Part shown: positions 55,095 through 61,803 of the stretch, piece by piece
Position numbering within the stretch: the first letter of the stretch is position 1
Layout: every line of letters begins with the position of its first letter
Assembly (NCBI RefSeq): GCF_004345785.1
Contig: NZ_SLXI01000001.1
Span: 464,317 to 528,316 of the forward strand
Source: Bisgaardia hudsonensis
Lineage (GTDB): Bacteria > Pseudomonadota > Gammaproteobacteria > Enterobacterales > Pasteurellaceae
DNA: 64,000 bases
Direction: 5' to 3'
Notes under the pieces: generated by a model
Told to the model about the DNA's origin: nothing
Seen by the model: the letters and a program-made list of their open reading frames with translations, nothing else
Database searches by the model: none
Program-made: the position numbers and the translations under genes

Positions 55095-56255
55095 TTATTT
55101 ATTATACTTTTTACTGTAGATATGAAATATTGTTATAAAAACTAGCATGCAAAAAATTCCAGATGCAAAAATTATTTTGCTAAAATCAAAATAGTTAGAT
55201 AACGCGCCAATTAACCAAAATGAGAAAATCATTATTAAAGAGCACAACGAGTTGACCATAGATAAAATAGTTCCTCTATCATTTGGTGAAAGAGAGTGAT
55301 TTAATAATACTCCGAGAGATGTATCTATAATCTCATAACTGATTAAAATTATAATGAAAGTCAAAGCTATCCATATACCGCCAAACATAAGAGAAAGGCC
55401 TAGAAAACATAACAGTAGTAAGGAAAATAGCATTATTGACCTTTTTTCTCCAATTAAATCGGCAATCCCTCCTGAAAACACCGATGAAAAAGCACTAAAT
55501 AAAAAAGAAACAGAGTATATTCCAGAGATAAACAATAAAGAAAAATCATTATCTTTAAGAACTGTTTGATAATACAAGGTAATAGAAGAAAATACTCCTT
55601 GAAATATGGCAAGAGAAATAATCAATATATATATATTTAACGATATATTGTGCAACATTTTAAATGTAGAAATACTTTCTCTATCATGAATAAAATTTCT
55701 CTTATAAAAGTCTACTACAGAAAATAGAACAATCATTGCAATAAATTGACTAATAACTCCTAAATAAAATACCATATCCCAGGCATTGTACTCCGCGATT
55801 ACTCCTCCTAAGAAAGAACTTATTGCCAAAGCAGATATAGAAATGAAGTTATATCTCCCTATAATCTTATGATATAAATTTTTTCTTCTCTTAAATAAAA
55901 GTTCATCATAAATTAATGATTGTTCTGTCCCTGATAGTAATGCAATACCAAATCCATAAATAATGAAGAATATAAATACAGAGATATTATTTTCGGCAAC
56001 AAGCATTCCAATAAGATAGATTATAGTGCATACTAATCCTAAAAACATTGATATTTTTCGTCCAAACCTATCAGAAACAATTCCAGATGGAACTTCAAAT
56101 ATAAACATTGCTATATTTAATCCAATCTGAAAAAAGGATATTTCAGACATCGAAAACCCTTTACCTTGCAAATATATCATCCATAAACTTCTTTCAAAAA
56201 ACAGGCTACTAAAAAAACCAAAAATCAGCACCTTTGATATATTATTTAATTTCAT
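55095..56255 (-). CDS. MFS exporter of the cargo cluster
   Basis: A 386-residue major facilitator with about 12 membrane helices and motif A GIVSDRFGRK at residues 58-67. MFS exporters such as MccC are used in microcin C-type clusters to pump out the finished compound and give partial self-protection. It is the last gene of the four-gene cargo operon; its start overlaps the stop of the ABC/GNAT gene by 14 bases, so it is translationally coupled. Export of the cluster product is inferred from context; other MFS substrates cannot be excluded. Confidence 0.85.
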   Translation of the reverse strand: MKLNNISKVLIFGFFSSLFFERSLWMIYLQGKGFSMSEISFFQIGLNIAMFIFEVPSGIVSDRFGRKISMFLGLVCTIIYLIGMLVAENNISVFIFFIIYGFGIALLSGTEQSLIYDELLFKRRKNLYHKIIGRYNFISISALAISSFLGGVIAEYNAWDMVFYLGVISQFIAMIVLFSVVDFYKRNFIHDRESISTFKMLHNISLNIYILIISLAIFQGVFSSITLYYQTVLKDNDFSLLFISGIYSVSFLFSAFSSVFSGGIADLIGEKRSIMLFSLLLLCFLGLSLMFGGIWIALTFIIILISYEIIDTSLGVLLNHSLSPNDRGTILSMVNSLCSLIMIFSFWLIGALSNYFDFSKIIFASGIFCMLVFITIFHIYSKKYNK

Positions 56256-57519
56256 AGATAAACCTTTTCATATCAAACAACTCTAAACACTCTATAATAA
56301 AATCAATATCATTCTCGGTGAATTCATCTTTTAATGAGGTAAATATATCATTTATATCCATCGATGGATTAATATTTCCTATCATACAAAAATCAATGTA
56401 TTTATTGTAAATCATGTTAGATAAACTATGTAGTAAATAGTCAATATTTCTACTCTCTAAATTAAGCCCTCTAATATATTGGAATTTGGACTCATCTAAA
56501 CAGACCCATCCTACAGACTCAAAAATAGGCATGAATTTAGCTAATGCAGATTCGACATATAATATTTTATTAGGGTATATTTTGTAAATATGTTCTAAAA
56601 ATAGTCTTAACATACCGCATCCTCTTATAATGGGATGGAAGATTACTCTATATAATACTTTTATTTTATTGTTTATGTTTAGCAAGCTATCATTTTCTTC
56701 ATCATTAGAATAGGGAGTTCTAAAAACCAAAACGCCAACAATATTTCCTTTATATACCAATTTATAGTAATCTGCATTATAACTATCATTTATATGTTCT
56801 TCTGCTGAAGGGAAATAATGATATTTTTCTAACAACTCATATTCATGATATGTAGCTTCGTCTATTATTATATCTTTTTCAAATGGGTTGATTTGCGAGA
56901 TGGGATTTAATTCTAGATTAACATTTGAATATAAATCAAATGATATATGGCAATCAGGGAAAAGATATTTTCTTATATTCTCATCATTTGATATTAATAT
57001 AAAGTTGAACTTGAATTTATTAGAAAATCGTCTTAAATTGTAGCTAAGAAAATAGGCTGTTTCTCTATCCAAATCACTACAAAATTCATCACAGTAAACA
57101 TTTTTTATTCCATTGGAAAGGATTAAGGCGATTAAGAATCTGAACTTTTGGCCGGAAGAAAGGCTATTATATGGAGTTAAATACAAGTATGGTTCTGATA
57201 ATCCAGAGACATTTAGAAAATATATAGCTTCTTTAAAATCATATTTTAAAATATCTATTATAGGAAGATCGCCATTACTTATTTTTATATCTTTTATATC
57301 AAAAAAATTATATTTTTCTTTGAGCAATTTCCCTAAAGTACTTTTACCAACTCCAGAATGTCCTGTTATAAGAGTTATACCATTACTGATGGTAGAGTCC
57401 AAACTAGATAGTTCTACATTATTTAAATTAAATATATCCCTATGAGGATTAGAAATACCAAAACTATTGCAAACAATATCACATTTTTCTGATGAAAATT
57501 TTAAATCAAAACTAACCAT
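56242..57519 (-). CDS. ABC-type ATPase fused to a GNAT acetyltransferase domain (COG2401-like)
   Basis: A 425-residue soluble protein. Residues ~1-200 form one ABC ATPase: Walker A GHSGVGKST (53-61), signature-like LSSGQKFRF (120-128), Walker B NVYCDEFCSDLD (140-151). Residues ~215-370 are a GNAT fold with the acetyl-CoA loop RVIFHPIIRGCGMLRLFL (291-308) and YVESALAKFMPIFESVGW. There are no membrane segments, so it is not a transporter. The architecture resembles COG2401. In microcin C systems a GNAT domain (MccE C-terminus) acetylates and inactivates the processed toxin; an immunity or tailoring role here is inference. Nine bases after the solute-binding gene. Confidence 0.82.
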   Translation of the reverse strand: MVSFDLKFSSEKCDIVCNSFGISNPHRDIFNLNNVELSSLDSTISNGITLITGHSGVGKSTLGKLLKEKYNFFDIKDIKISNGDLPIIDILKYDFKEAIYFLNVSGLSEPYLYLTPYNSLSSGQKFRFLIALILSNGIKNVYCDEFCSDLDRETAYFLSYNLRRFSNKFKFNFILISNDENIRKYLFPDCHISFDLYSNVNLELNPISQINPFEKDIIIDEATYHEYELLEKYHYFPSAEEHINDSYNADYYKLVYKGNIVGVLVFRTPYSNDEENDSLLNINNKIKVLYRVIFHPIIRGCGMLRLFLEHIYKIYPNKILYVESALAKFMPIFESVGWVCLDESKFQYIRGLNLESRNIDYLLHSLSNMIYNKYIDFCMIGNINPSMDINDIFTSLKDEFTENDIDFIIECLELFDMKRFIYEIK

Positions 57520-57528
57520 ACATAATCC

Positions 57529-58845
57529 CTAGAAATTATAAACACCTTTATCACTAATATAGAAATTTTTTAGATGTGATGACTTCATGTAGATAAATCT
57601 TCCCCTACAAATTGGTAAGCATAATGCATGAGACAATAAATATTCACTTTGATTTTTATAATCATCTTCCGGGCCTTCACTATTCAATATTTTTAAATAT
57701 TGCTCTATATCTTTACTATCAAGATAAGACATATAAAAAATTGACAAATCATAATTATTTTCTGTTAATAATACACTTAATGTTAGATAAATATCATATT
57801 TAGACTTATCTATTTTGCAGTAAGTATGTATATCAAATCCATGTAAATTTATTTTTAATCCTAGATTAGAAAGAAAATCACACAAGACAAATATAATATG
57901 TTCATTTGGATAATAATCCAAATATGCTATATTAATCTCTTTAGGGCTAATATTGTTAACTATATGACATTCTTTATATTCAAGATCATTGTCAAAAAAA
58001 TATCCATTTAATGGTGATAAAATATTTAAAAGATTTTTATTTATATAATCTGTTAATAGTTTTTTAAAAGCAGACTTAAATATGACAAATTCCTTTTTCA
58101 TCCCTAATATAAAAAATATGTTTGATTCTTTATTTATTACTTTTTCATGAGCCACCAATTCATTAGGGAAATATGTACAGCTAGTCACATCAACATTACC
58201 CTTTCTATACAACTCTATTGGATAGTAAAGATTCTTATTTACTATAAAGTTAACATACTTTATATTTTCATATTTATTTAAACAATAACCATTTCTTTCT
58301 AAGGTAATTTGATATTCTTTTATTTTAAATATTTTAAATTTACCATTAGATACATGTAATTCTGGATAATTATTCTCATTAAAATAAACAGGTGAGAATT
58401 CAACATTAGAAAAAAGATCACAATAATCAACCTGTCTATTATAGACAATCTTTAACATGTTTTTATCTACGATATCAATAATACCGATGTCCCCGTGATG
58501 AATATCATCATATAATATCGATGGCACCCCCTCAATAAAATCAAGGTAGTAAGAAAACATTGTTCTATTCATTATTTGATAGAGGAGTGTTTTATAAATG
58601 CTTGTAGATGTTAGCTTCTGACCATTTGAGAAAAACAGCCCATCAAAAAGCTCAAGAGTTATTGAATGATCTTTTGTATTTAAATAATGATTTTTTATAT
58701 AATTACTGCTATAAACACCATCCTTTTTATTGAATAAAGGTTCATACAACATAGAAGCAATGCATCTTGAGGAAAAATCTTTACACTCAAAGGGAAAAGA
58801 TAACTCAAATTCTGCATCTAGTAAAATATTGATATAATTTTTCAT
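57529..58845 (-). CDS. Cytosolic solute-binding protein family 5 / SgrR C-terminal-like protein
   Basis: A 438-residue protein. The N-terminal third follows the family 5 oligopeptide-binding pattern, as in the C-terminal part of SgrR: CIASMLYEPLFNKKDGVYSS, then ITLELFDGLFFSNGQKLTST-SIYKTLL. There is no signal peptide, lipobox or membrane helix, and no SgrR-type N-terminal winged helix, so it should be a free cytosolic peptide-binding protein. It overlaps the ThiF-like gene by four bases. Binding the precursor, an intermediate or the re-imported toxin (sequestration immunity) are all possible; none is shown. Confidence 0.68.
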   Translation of the reverse strand: MKNYINILLDAEFELSFPFECKDFSSRCIASMLYEPLFNKKDGVYSSNYIKNHYLNTKDHSITLELFDGLFFSNGQKLTSTSIYKTLLYQIMNRTMFSYYLDFIEGVPSILYDDIHHGDIGIIDIVDKNMLKIVYNRQVDYCDLFSNVEFSPVYFNENNYPELHVSNGKFKIFKIKEYQITLERNGYCLNKYENIKYVNFIVNKNLYYPIELYRKGNVDVTSCTYFPNELVAHEKVINKESNIFFILGMKKEFVIFKSAFKKLLTDYINKNLLNILSPLNGYFFDNDLEYKECHIVNNISPKEINIAYLDYYPNEHIIFVLCDFLSNLGLKINLHGFDIHTYCKIDKSKYDIYLTLSVLLTENNYDLSIFYMSYLDSKDIEQYLKILNSEGPEDDYKNQSEYLLSHALCLPICRGRFIYMKSSHLKNFYISDKGVYNF

Positions 58846-59786
58846 ATAACTTCACACTCAAATGTTTGAAAATTAAAAATTTTCCTGTAGTAGAGGTTTT
58901 CGATTCGAGGATTTATAAAATATTGAAGTATATCTTGGCACATCATGCTCCCTATCATCATATTAGTTGTTGGTAGCGATCCCTTAATTGGTTTACTAAT
59001 TAAATTTGGAGACTTATCATATTTCTTATTGCTTTCAACAAATGGATATATCGATATAGGCCCCCAAAATCCACTATTTATTCCTACACCACAGTTAATG
59101 CTAGGTATTTCTAATAGAGTGGATACATCAAATATAATTCTTTCTATATTTTGGGGAGTATCTAACGCATTTATTATAAAATCGGGGCAGTAATCTATAC
59201 ATATAGATTTTAAAAGAGAGTGATTATCAATATAATCTCTAGAATTTTCAATATTTAAATTACCATATATTAACTTTAACCTATCCCTTACAGCATCAAC
59301 TTTATATAAACCTACATCATCTTTTGTAAATAAGATTTGTCGATTTAAATTAGATTTATCAACAATATCTGAATCAACAATAAAAAAATCTTTTATACCT
59401 AGTCTCAGTAGGTTATCCAAAACAACGCATCCAATACCTCCAACCCCTAATAATAGAATTCTACTATTCGAGATAGTATTTTGAATATCAATTGGAGATC
59501 TAGGGTCTCTAGAGTCCATTAAACTTTCAATGAGGTAAATATTTCTGTCTAGTTCAGAATTCTCATAATAATGAGTATAGTTTTTTATAATTAAATTATG
59601 TTCAATTAAAACTTCTACTAGGTCATTGGGTAAATCGCTTAAAGTCCATTCCCTTTTTTTTAGGAGAGAAAAATACGTTTGATCATCATCAAAAATCTCA
59701 ACACATTTAGTACCTAAAAAAATTTTGGTACTCAACTCATCATAGTGCAGTAAAGCATCTGTCTTTAATTTATAATTTTTTCCCAT
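58842..59786 (-). CDS. ThiF/MccB-like peptide-adenylating enzyme
   Basis: A 314-residue E1-like protein. Residues 1-75 resemble the peptide-clamp (winged-helix, RRE-like) domain that precedes the adenylation domain in MccB. The Rossmann motif GVGGIG is at 114-119, followed by VDSDIVDKSNLNRQ (137-150; Asp, Asn and Arg of the ATP site), Lys162 in GLYKVDAV, and NALDTP (206-211). The two CxxC zinc pairs of typical ThiF/MccB proteins are absent. It should activate the C-terminal carboxylate of a short peptide as an acyl adenylate. First gene of the - strand cargo operon, divergent from the 25-codon gene. Confidence 0.82.
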   Translation of the reverse strand: MGKNYKLKTDALLHYDELSTKIFLGTKCVEIFDDDQTYFSLLKKREWTLSDLPNDLVEVLIEHNLIIKNYTHYYENSELDRNIYLIESLMDSRDPRSPIDIQNTISNSRILLLGVGGIGCVVLDNLLRLGIKDFFIVDSDIVDKSNLNRQILFTKDDVGLYKVDAVRDRLKLIYGNLNIENSRDYIDNHSLLKSICIDYCPDFIINALDTPQNIERIIFDVSTLLEIPSINCGVGINSGFWGPISIYPFVESNKKYDKSPNLISKPIKGSLPTTNMMIGSMMCQDILQYFINPRIENLYYRKIFNFQTFECEVI

Positions 59787-59804
59787 TTTATAGTTCCAAA
59801 CCTA

Positions 59805-59833
59805 TTGACAATAAACTAGCTTAATAGTATAAA
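59805..59833 (+). promoter_or_regulatory. Near-consensus sigma-70 promoter of the 25-codon gene
   Basis: TTGACA (59805-59810), 17-base spacer, TATAAA (59828-59833): a perfect -35 with ideal spacing and a -10 differing in one base. The start of transcription is expected near 59840. It is by far the best promoter of the cargo island and points away from the enzyme operon. Confidence 0.85.
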
Positions 59834-59839
59834 AATGAT

Positions 59840-59879
59840 GCTTGTAAAGCAAGCAAAAACTCCTTTTAACTATAAAAGG
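59840..59879 (+). promoter_or_regulatory. Two hairpins in the leader of the 25-codon gene
   Basis: GCTTG-TAAAG-CAAGC (59840-59854) at the expected 5' end of the message, then CCTTTTA-ACTA-TAAAAGG (59862-59879). A 5'-terminal hairpin would stabilise a short abundant mRNA. No further role is evident. Confidence 0.55.
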
Positions 59880-59912
59880 TCTATATTCATTACTCTCTAA
59901 GTGAGGATATTT

Positions 59913-59990
59913 ATGAACAATAATGCAACTCAAAATAAACCAATGAAAGTTACTGCAAAACATGTTAGAGAAAGCACTACTCGTTGCTAG
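59913..59990 (+). CDS. 25-residue peptide, candidate precursor of a microcin C-like compound
   Basis: ATG 59913 with GTGAGG at ideal distance, 25 codons, TAG at 59988-59990, then a strong terminator 14 bases on. The peptide begins MNNNATQNKP, has a basic middle (MKVTAKHVR) and ends ESTTRC. It has no signal peptide. A private strong promoter, its own terminator and the divergent ThiF/MccB-like gene match how microcin C-type precursors are organised (short gene, high expression). Unlike MccA it ends in Cys, not Asn. A second Met at residue 11 could give a 15-residue form. Too short for normal gene finders. Confidence 0.7.
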   Translation: MNNNATQNKPMKVTAKHVRESTTRC

Positions 59991-60004
59991 TTTCTTTTAA
60001 CTTC

Positions 60005-60029
60005 AACGCCCGTGAAACGGGCGTTTTTT
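60005..60029 (+). terminator. Strong terminator of the 25-codon gene
   Basis: AACGCCCG (60005-60012), loop TGAAA, CGGGCGTT (60018-60025), then TTTT. GC-rich in an otherwise very AT-rich island; ends one base before the IS200-type element. Confidence 0.93.
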
Positions 60030-60030
60030 C

Positions 60031-60776
60031 GGCTACCTTATAAAGGCCTAGTACTTCATATGCCCCTCAAGGAGCATGTGAATTCTGACAACCGTTCAAT
60101 AACTCTCTGGCTCACCCCTTAAAGGGATCAATATATTCTTTCTTCGATAAATTATCCTGAATCATATCTTCCTTTTCCTGATTTCGGATATATTCCTCTA
60201 CAACTTTCGTATTTAAACCTACTGTACTTACATAATAGCCTTTCGCCCAAAAATTTCGGTTCCCATACTTATATTTTAGGTTTGCATGCCTTTCAAAAAT
60301 CATTAACGATGACTTGCCTTTTAAATACCCCATAAAACTTTAGACCGACAATTTCGGAGGGATTTTGAGTAGCATATGAATATGATCTTTCATCGCATGG
60401 GCTTCTATTATTTCCACATTTTTGTAATTACATAATTGCCTCAATATTCTCCCTATATCCATTCGCAATTTTCCATAAATCGCCTTTCGTCTGAACTTAG
60501 GAATAAAGACAATATGATACTTACAGTTCCATATAGTCTTTATTCCGGTATATAGAAGAAAAACAATTTATGGCGTATTAGAGAATATAAAGATTTACTG
60601 TATTTGTAGTAAATTATTACATTAACGATTTTTCTAATTGATTATTTAAAGCATACAATGCTGGATATTTTTCTCTATTCCTACTTACACAAATTAATAC
60701 AGATTTGCTCACACACTGCATCAATACACATGCTCCTTGAGGGGCATATGAAGTACTAGGCCTTTATAAGGTAGCC
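60031..60776 (-). mobile_element. IS200-type insertion sequence bounded by 50-bp perfect inverted repeats
   Basis: 746 bases, close to the usual ~700 bp of IS200. The ends 60031-60080 and 60727-60776 are exact inverted copies of 50 bases, each containing the IS200-like end hairpin CATATGCCCC-TCAA-GGAGCATGTG. True IS200 elements have hairpin ends but not such long perfect inverted repeats. It carries one disabled transposase gene. Confidence 0.78.
60112..60567 (-). pseudogene. tnpA: IS200/IS605 transposase TnpA, nonsense mutation
   Basis: The frame spans 152 codons, the exact family length, and reads WNCKYHIVFIPKFRRKAIYG, then AHAMKDHIHMLLKIPPKLSV (HUH motif HIH), stop TAA at 60340-60342, then SFMGYLKGKSSLMIFERHAN and the Tyr-containing VVEEYIRNQ. 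The stop replaces the serine normally present before SFMGYLKGKSS (TCA to TAA). No ATG is seen at the expected start. The Y1 transposase acts on single-stranded DNA; this copy could not make it unless the stop is read through. Confidence 0.85.
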
Positions 60777-61117
60777 TAAAATTGCCCATTCAATGAGCGG
60801 ATTGTTATGATAACTTAGCCTTTCTCATAAGCCCCATAATGTGTATATATCTACGCCTACCTTTTTTGAACTACAGTTAGGAAAAGTAATAGGCTGTATG
60901 TTTATATAGAAAGGTGAAATAAACCTAAGAATCATTTTTCCCCTGATGAGAATTAATTTTCCCAAGTTCTAAAAAACGAACGTTTTTTTGACACATTTTG
61001 AAAAACAGAAAAATATTCATTTTTACCTGTATTTTCAGTTCAATAACTCAGTTTAAAAATCTATGTTCATAAACTCATTTGGATATTGAGTTTTTATACT
61101 ATATAGGTGGAATTATT
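60777..61117 (+). promoter_or_regulatory. Non-coding region before the recombinase, possible res site
   Basis: 341 bases without a gene. It contains a hairpin-like GCCCATTCAATGAGC (60787-60801) next to the IS end and a dyad AAAAAACGAACGTTTTTTT (60973-60991) followed by TGACACATTTTG, placed as a resolvase binding region would be. AGGTGG (61105-61110) is the ribosome site of the recombinase. Promoter not assigned. Confidence 0.35.
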
Positions 61118-61705
61118 ATGTTAATTGGCTATGCTCGAGTTTCAACAGAAGAGCAAAATCTAGATCTTCAAATTGATGCACTTACCAAAGCAGGATGTGA
61201 AAAGATATTTACAGATAAAGATTCTAGAACTTTATTTAATCGTTCTGGATTATTAGAGGCATTGGAATATTTAAGAAAGGGGGATACTTTAGTTATCTGG
61301 AAATTAGACAGACTCGGAGGTCGAACAAAAAATCTGCTAGAGCTGTTTGATGTTCTGCAACAAAGGAATATCAATTTGAAAAGTATAAAGGATTCGATTG
61401 ATACTGGCTCAGCAATTGGTAAATTATTTTTCCATTTTAGTTCTGCGTTAGCAGAATTTGAAGTTGATATGCTTAGAGAAAGGACACGTGCAGGTTTAGC
61501 AGCGGCAAGAGCACGTGGGCGATTAGGTGGAAGACCGAGATCTCTCAGTGAAATTCAAAAACAGCAAGCTTTTGATTTATATTACAGTAAAAAACACAGC
61601 GTAGATAGTATCTGTAAAACTCTCTCTATATCCAAGGGAACATTTTACAATTACCTGAAAAAGGAAAAATCCTTAAACGGCAAAAAGATAAAGGAAAGCC
61701 CCTAA
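61118..61705 (+). CDS. Serine recombinase, resolvase/invertase family
   Basis: A 195-residue resolvase: MLIGYARVSTEEQNLDLQID with the catalytic Ser in ARVSTEEQ, DKDSRTLFNRSGLLEALEYL, the arginine-rich ELFDVLQQR... region, and a C-terminal helix-turn-helix (SVDSICKTLSISKGTFYNYL). ATG 61118 is used because AGGTGG lies just upstream; an upstream in-frame ATG at 61079 is not supported. It may resolve ICE multimers or be left from a Tn3-type transposon. Adjacent to the relaxase. Confidence 0.9.
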   Translation: MLIGYARVSTEEQNLDLQIDALTKAGCEKIFTDKDSRTLFNRSGLLEALEYLRKGDTLVIWKLDRLGGRTKNLLELFDVLQQRNINLKSIKDSIDTGSAIGKLFFHFSSALAEFEVDMLRERTRAGLAAARARGRLGGRPRSLSEIQKQQAFDLYYSKKHSVDSICKTLSISKGTFYNYLKKEKSLNGKKIKESP

Positions 61706-61713
61706 GGGCTTTT
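61695..61713 (+). terminator. Terminator overlapping the recombinase stop codon
   Basis: AAAGCCC (61695-61701), loop CTAA containing the TAA stop, GGGCTTT (61706-61712), T. The hairpin uses the last codons of the gene. Confidence 0.7.
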
Positions 61714-61715
61714 AA

Positions 61716-61775
61716 GGGTAATTTTTCCAAGGGGAAAGGTCTTACCCAAAAAGGCGAAAAGGCCAAAGGGCTAGT
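61716..61775. other. Inverted-repeat region before the relaxase gene, oriT candidate
   Basis: GGGTAA (61716-61721) and TTACCC (61743-61748) enclose TTTCC/GGAAA arms, followed by the G/A-rich direct-repeat tract AAAAAGGCGAAAAGGCCAAAGGG. Its place beside the MobH relaxase gene fits an origin of transfer. There is no experimental or alignment support here. Confidence 0.4.
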
Positions 61776-61803
61776 TCTTCAACAATATTATAGAGATTAT
61801 GTT

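Noticed and set aside
55095-59786. Cargo as an ABC transporter operon (solute-binding protein plus ATPase)
   Set aside because: The binding protein lacks any export signal, the ATPase is fused to an acetyltransferase, and there is no ABC permease; the only membrane protein is an MFS carrier.
59913-60029. 25-codon gene as an attenuator leader peptide
   Set aside because: An attenuator would control a gene downstream on the same strand, but the next items are a reversed IS and, 1.1 kb away, a recombinase with its own leader; the cargo genes run the other way.
60112-60333. 73-codon frame as an independent small protein
   Set aside because: It is the C-terminal part of the IS200 transposase after an in-frame stop.
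61079-61117. 13-codon extension of the serine recombinase
   Set aside because: Resolvases begin at MLIGYARVS and the ribosome site AGGTGG is placed for ATG 61118.
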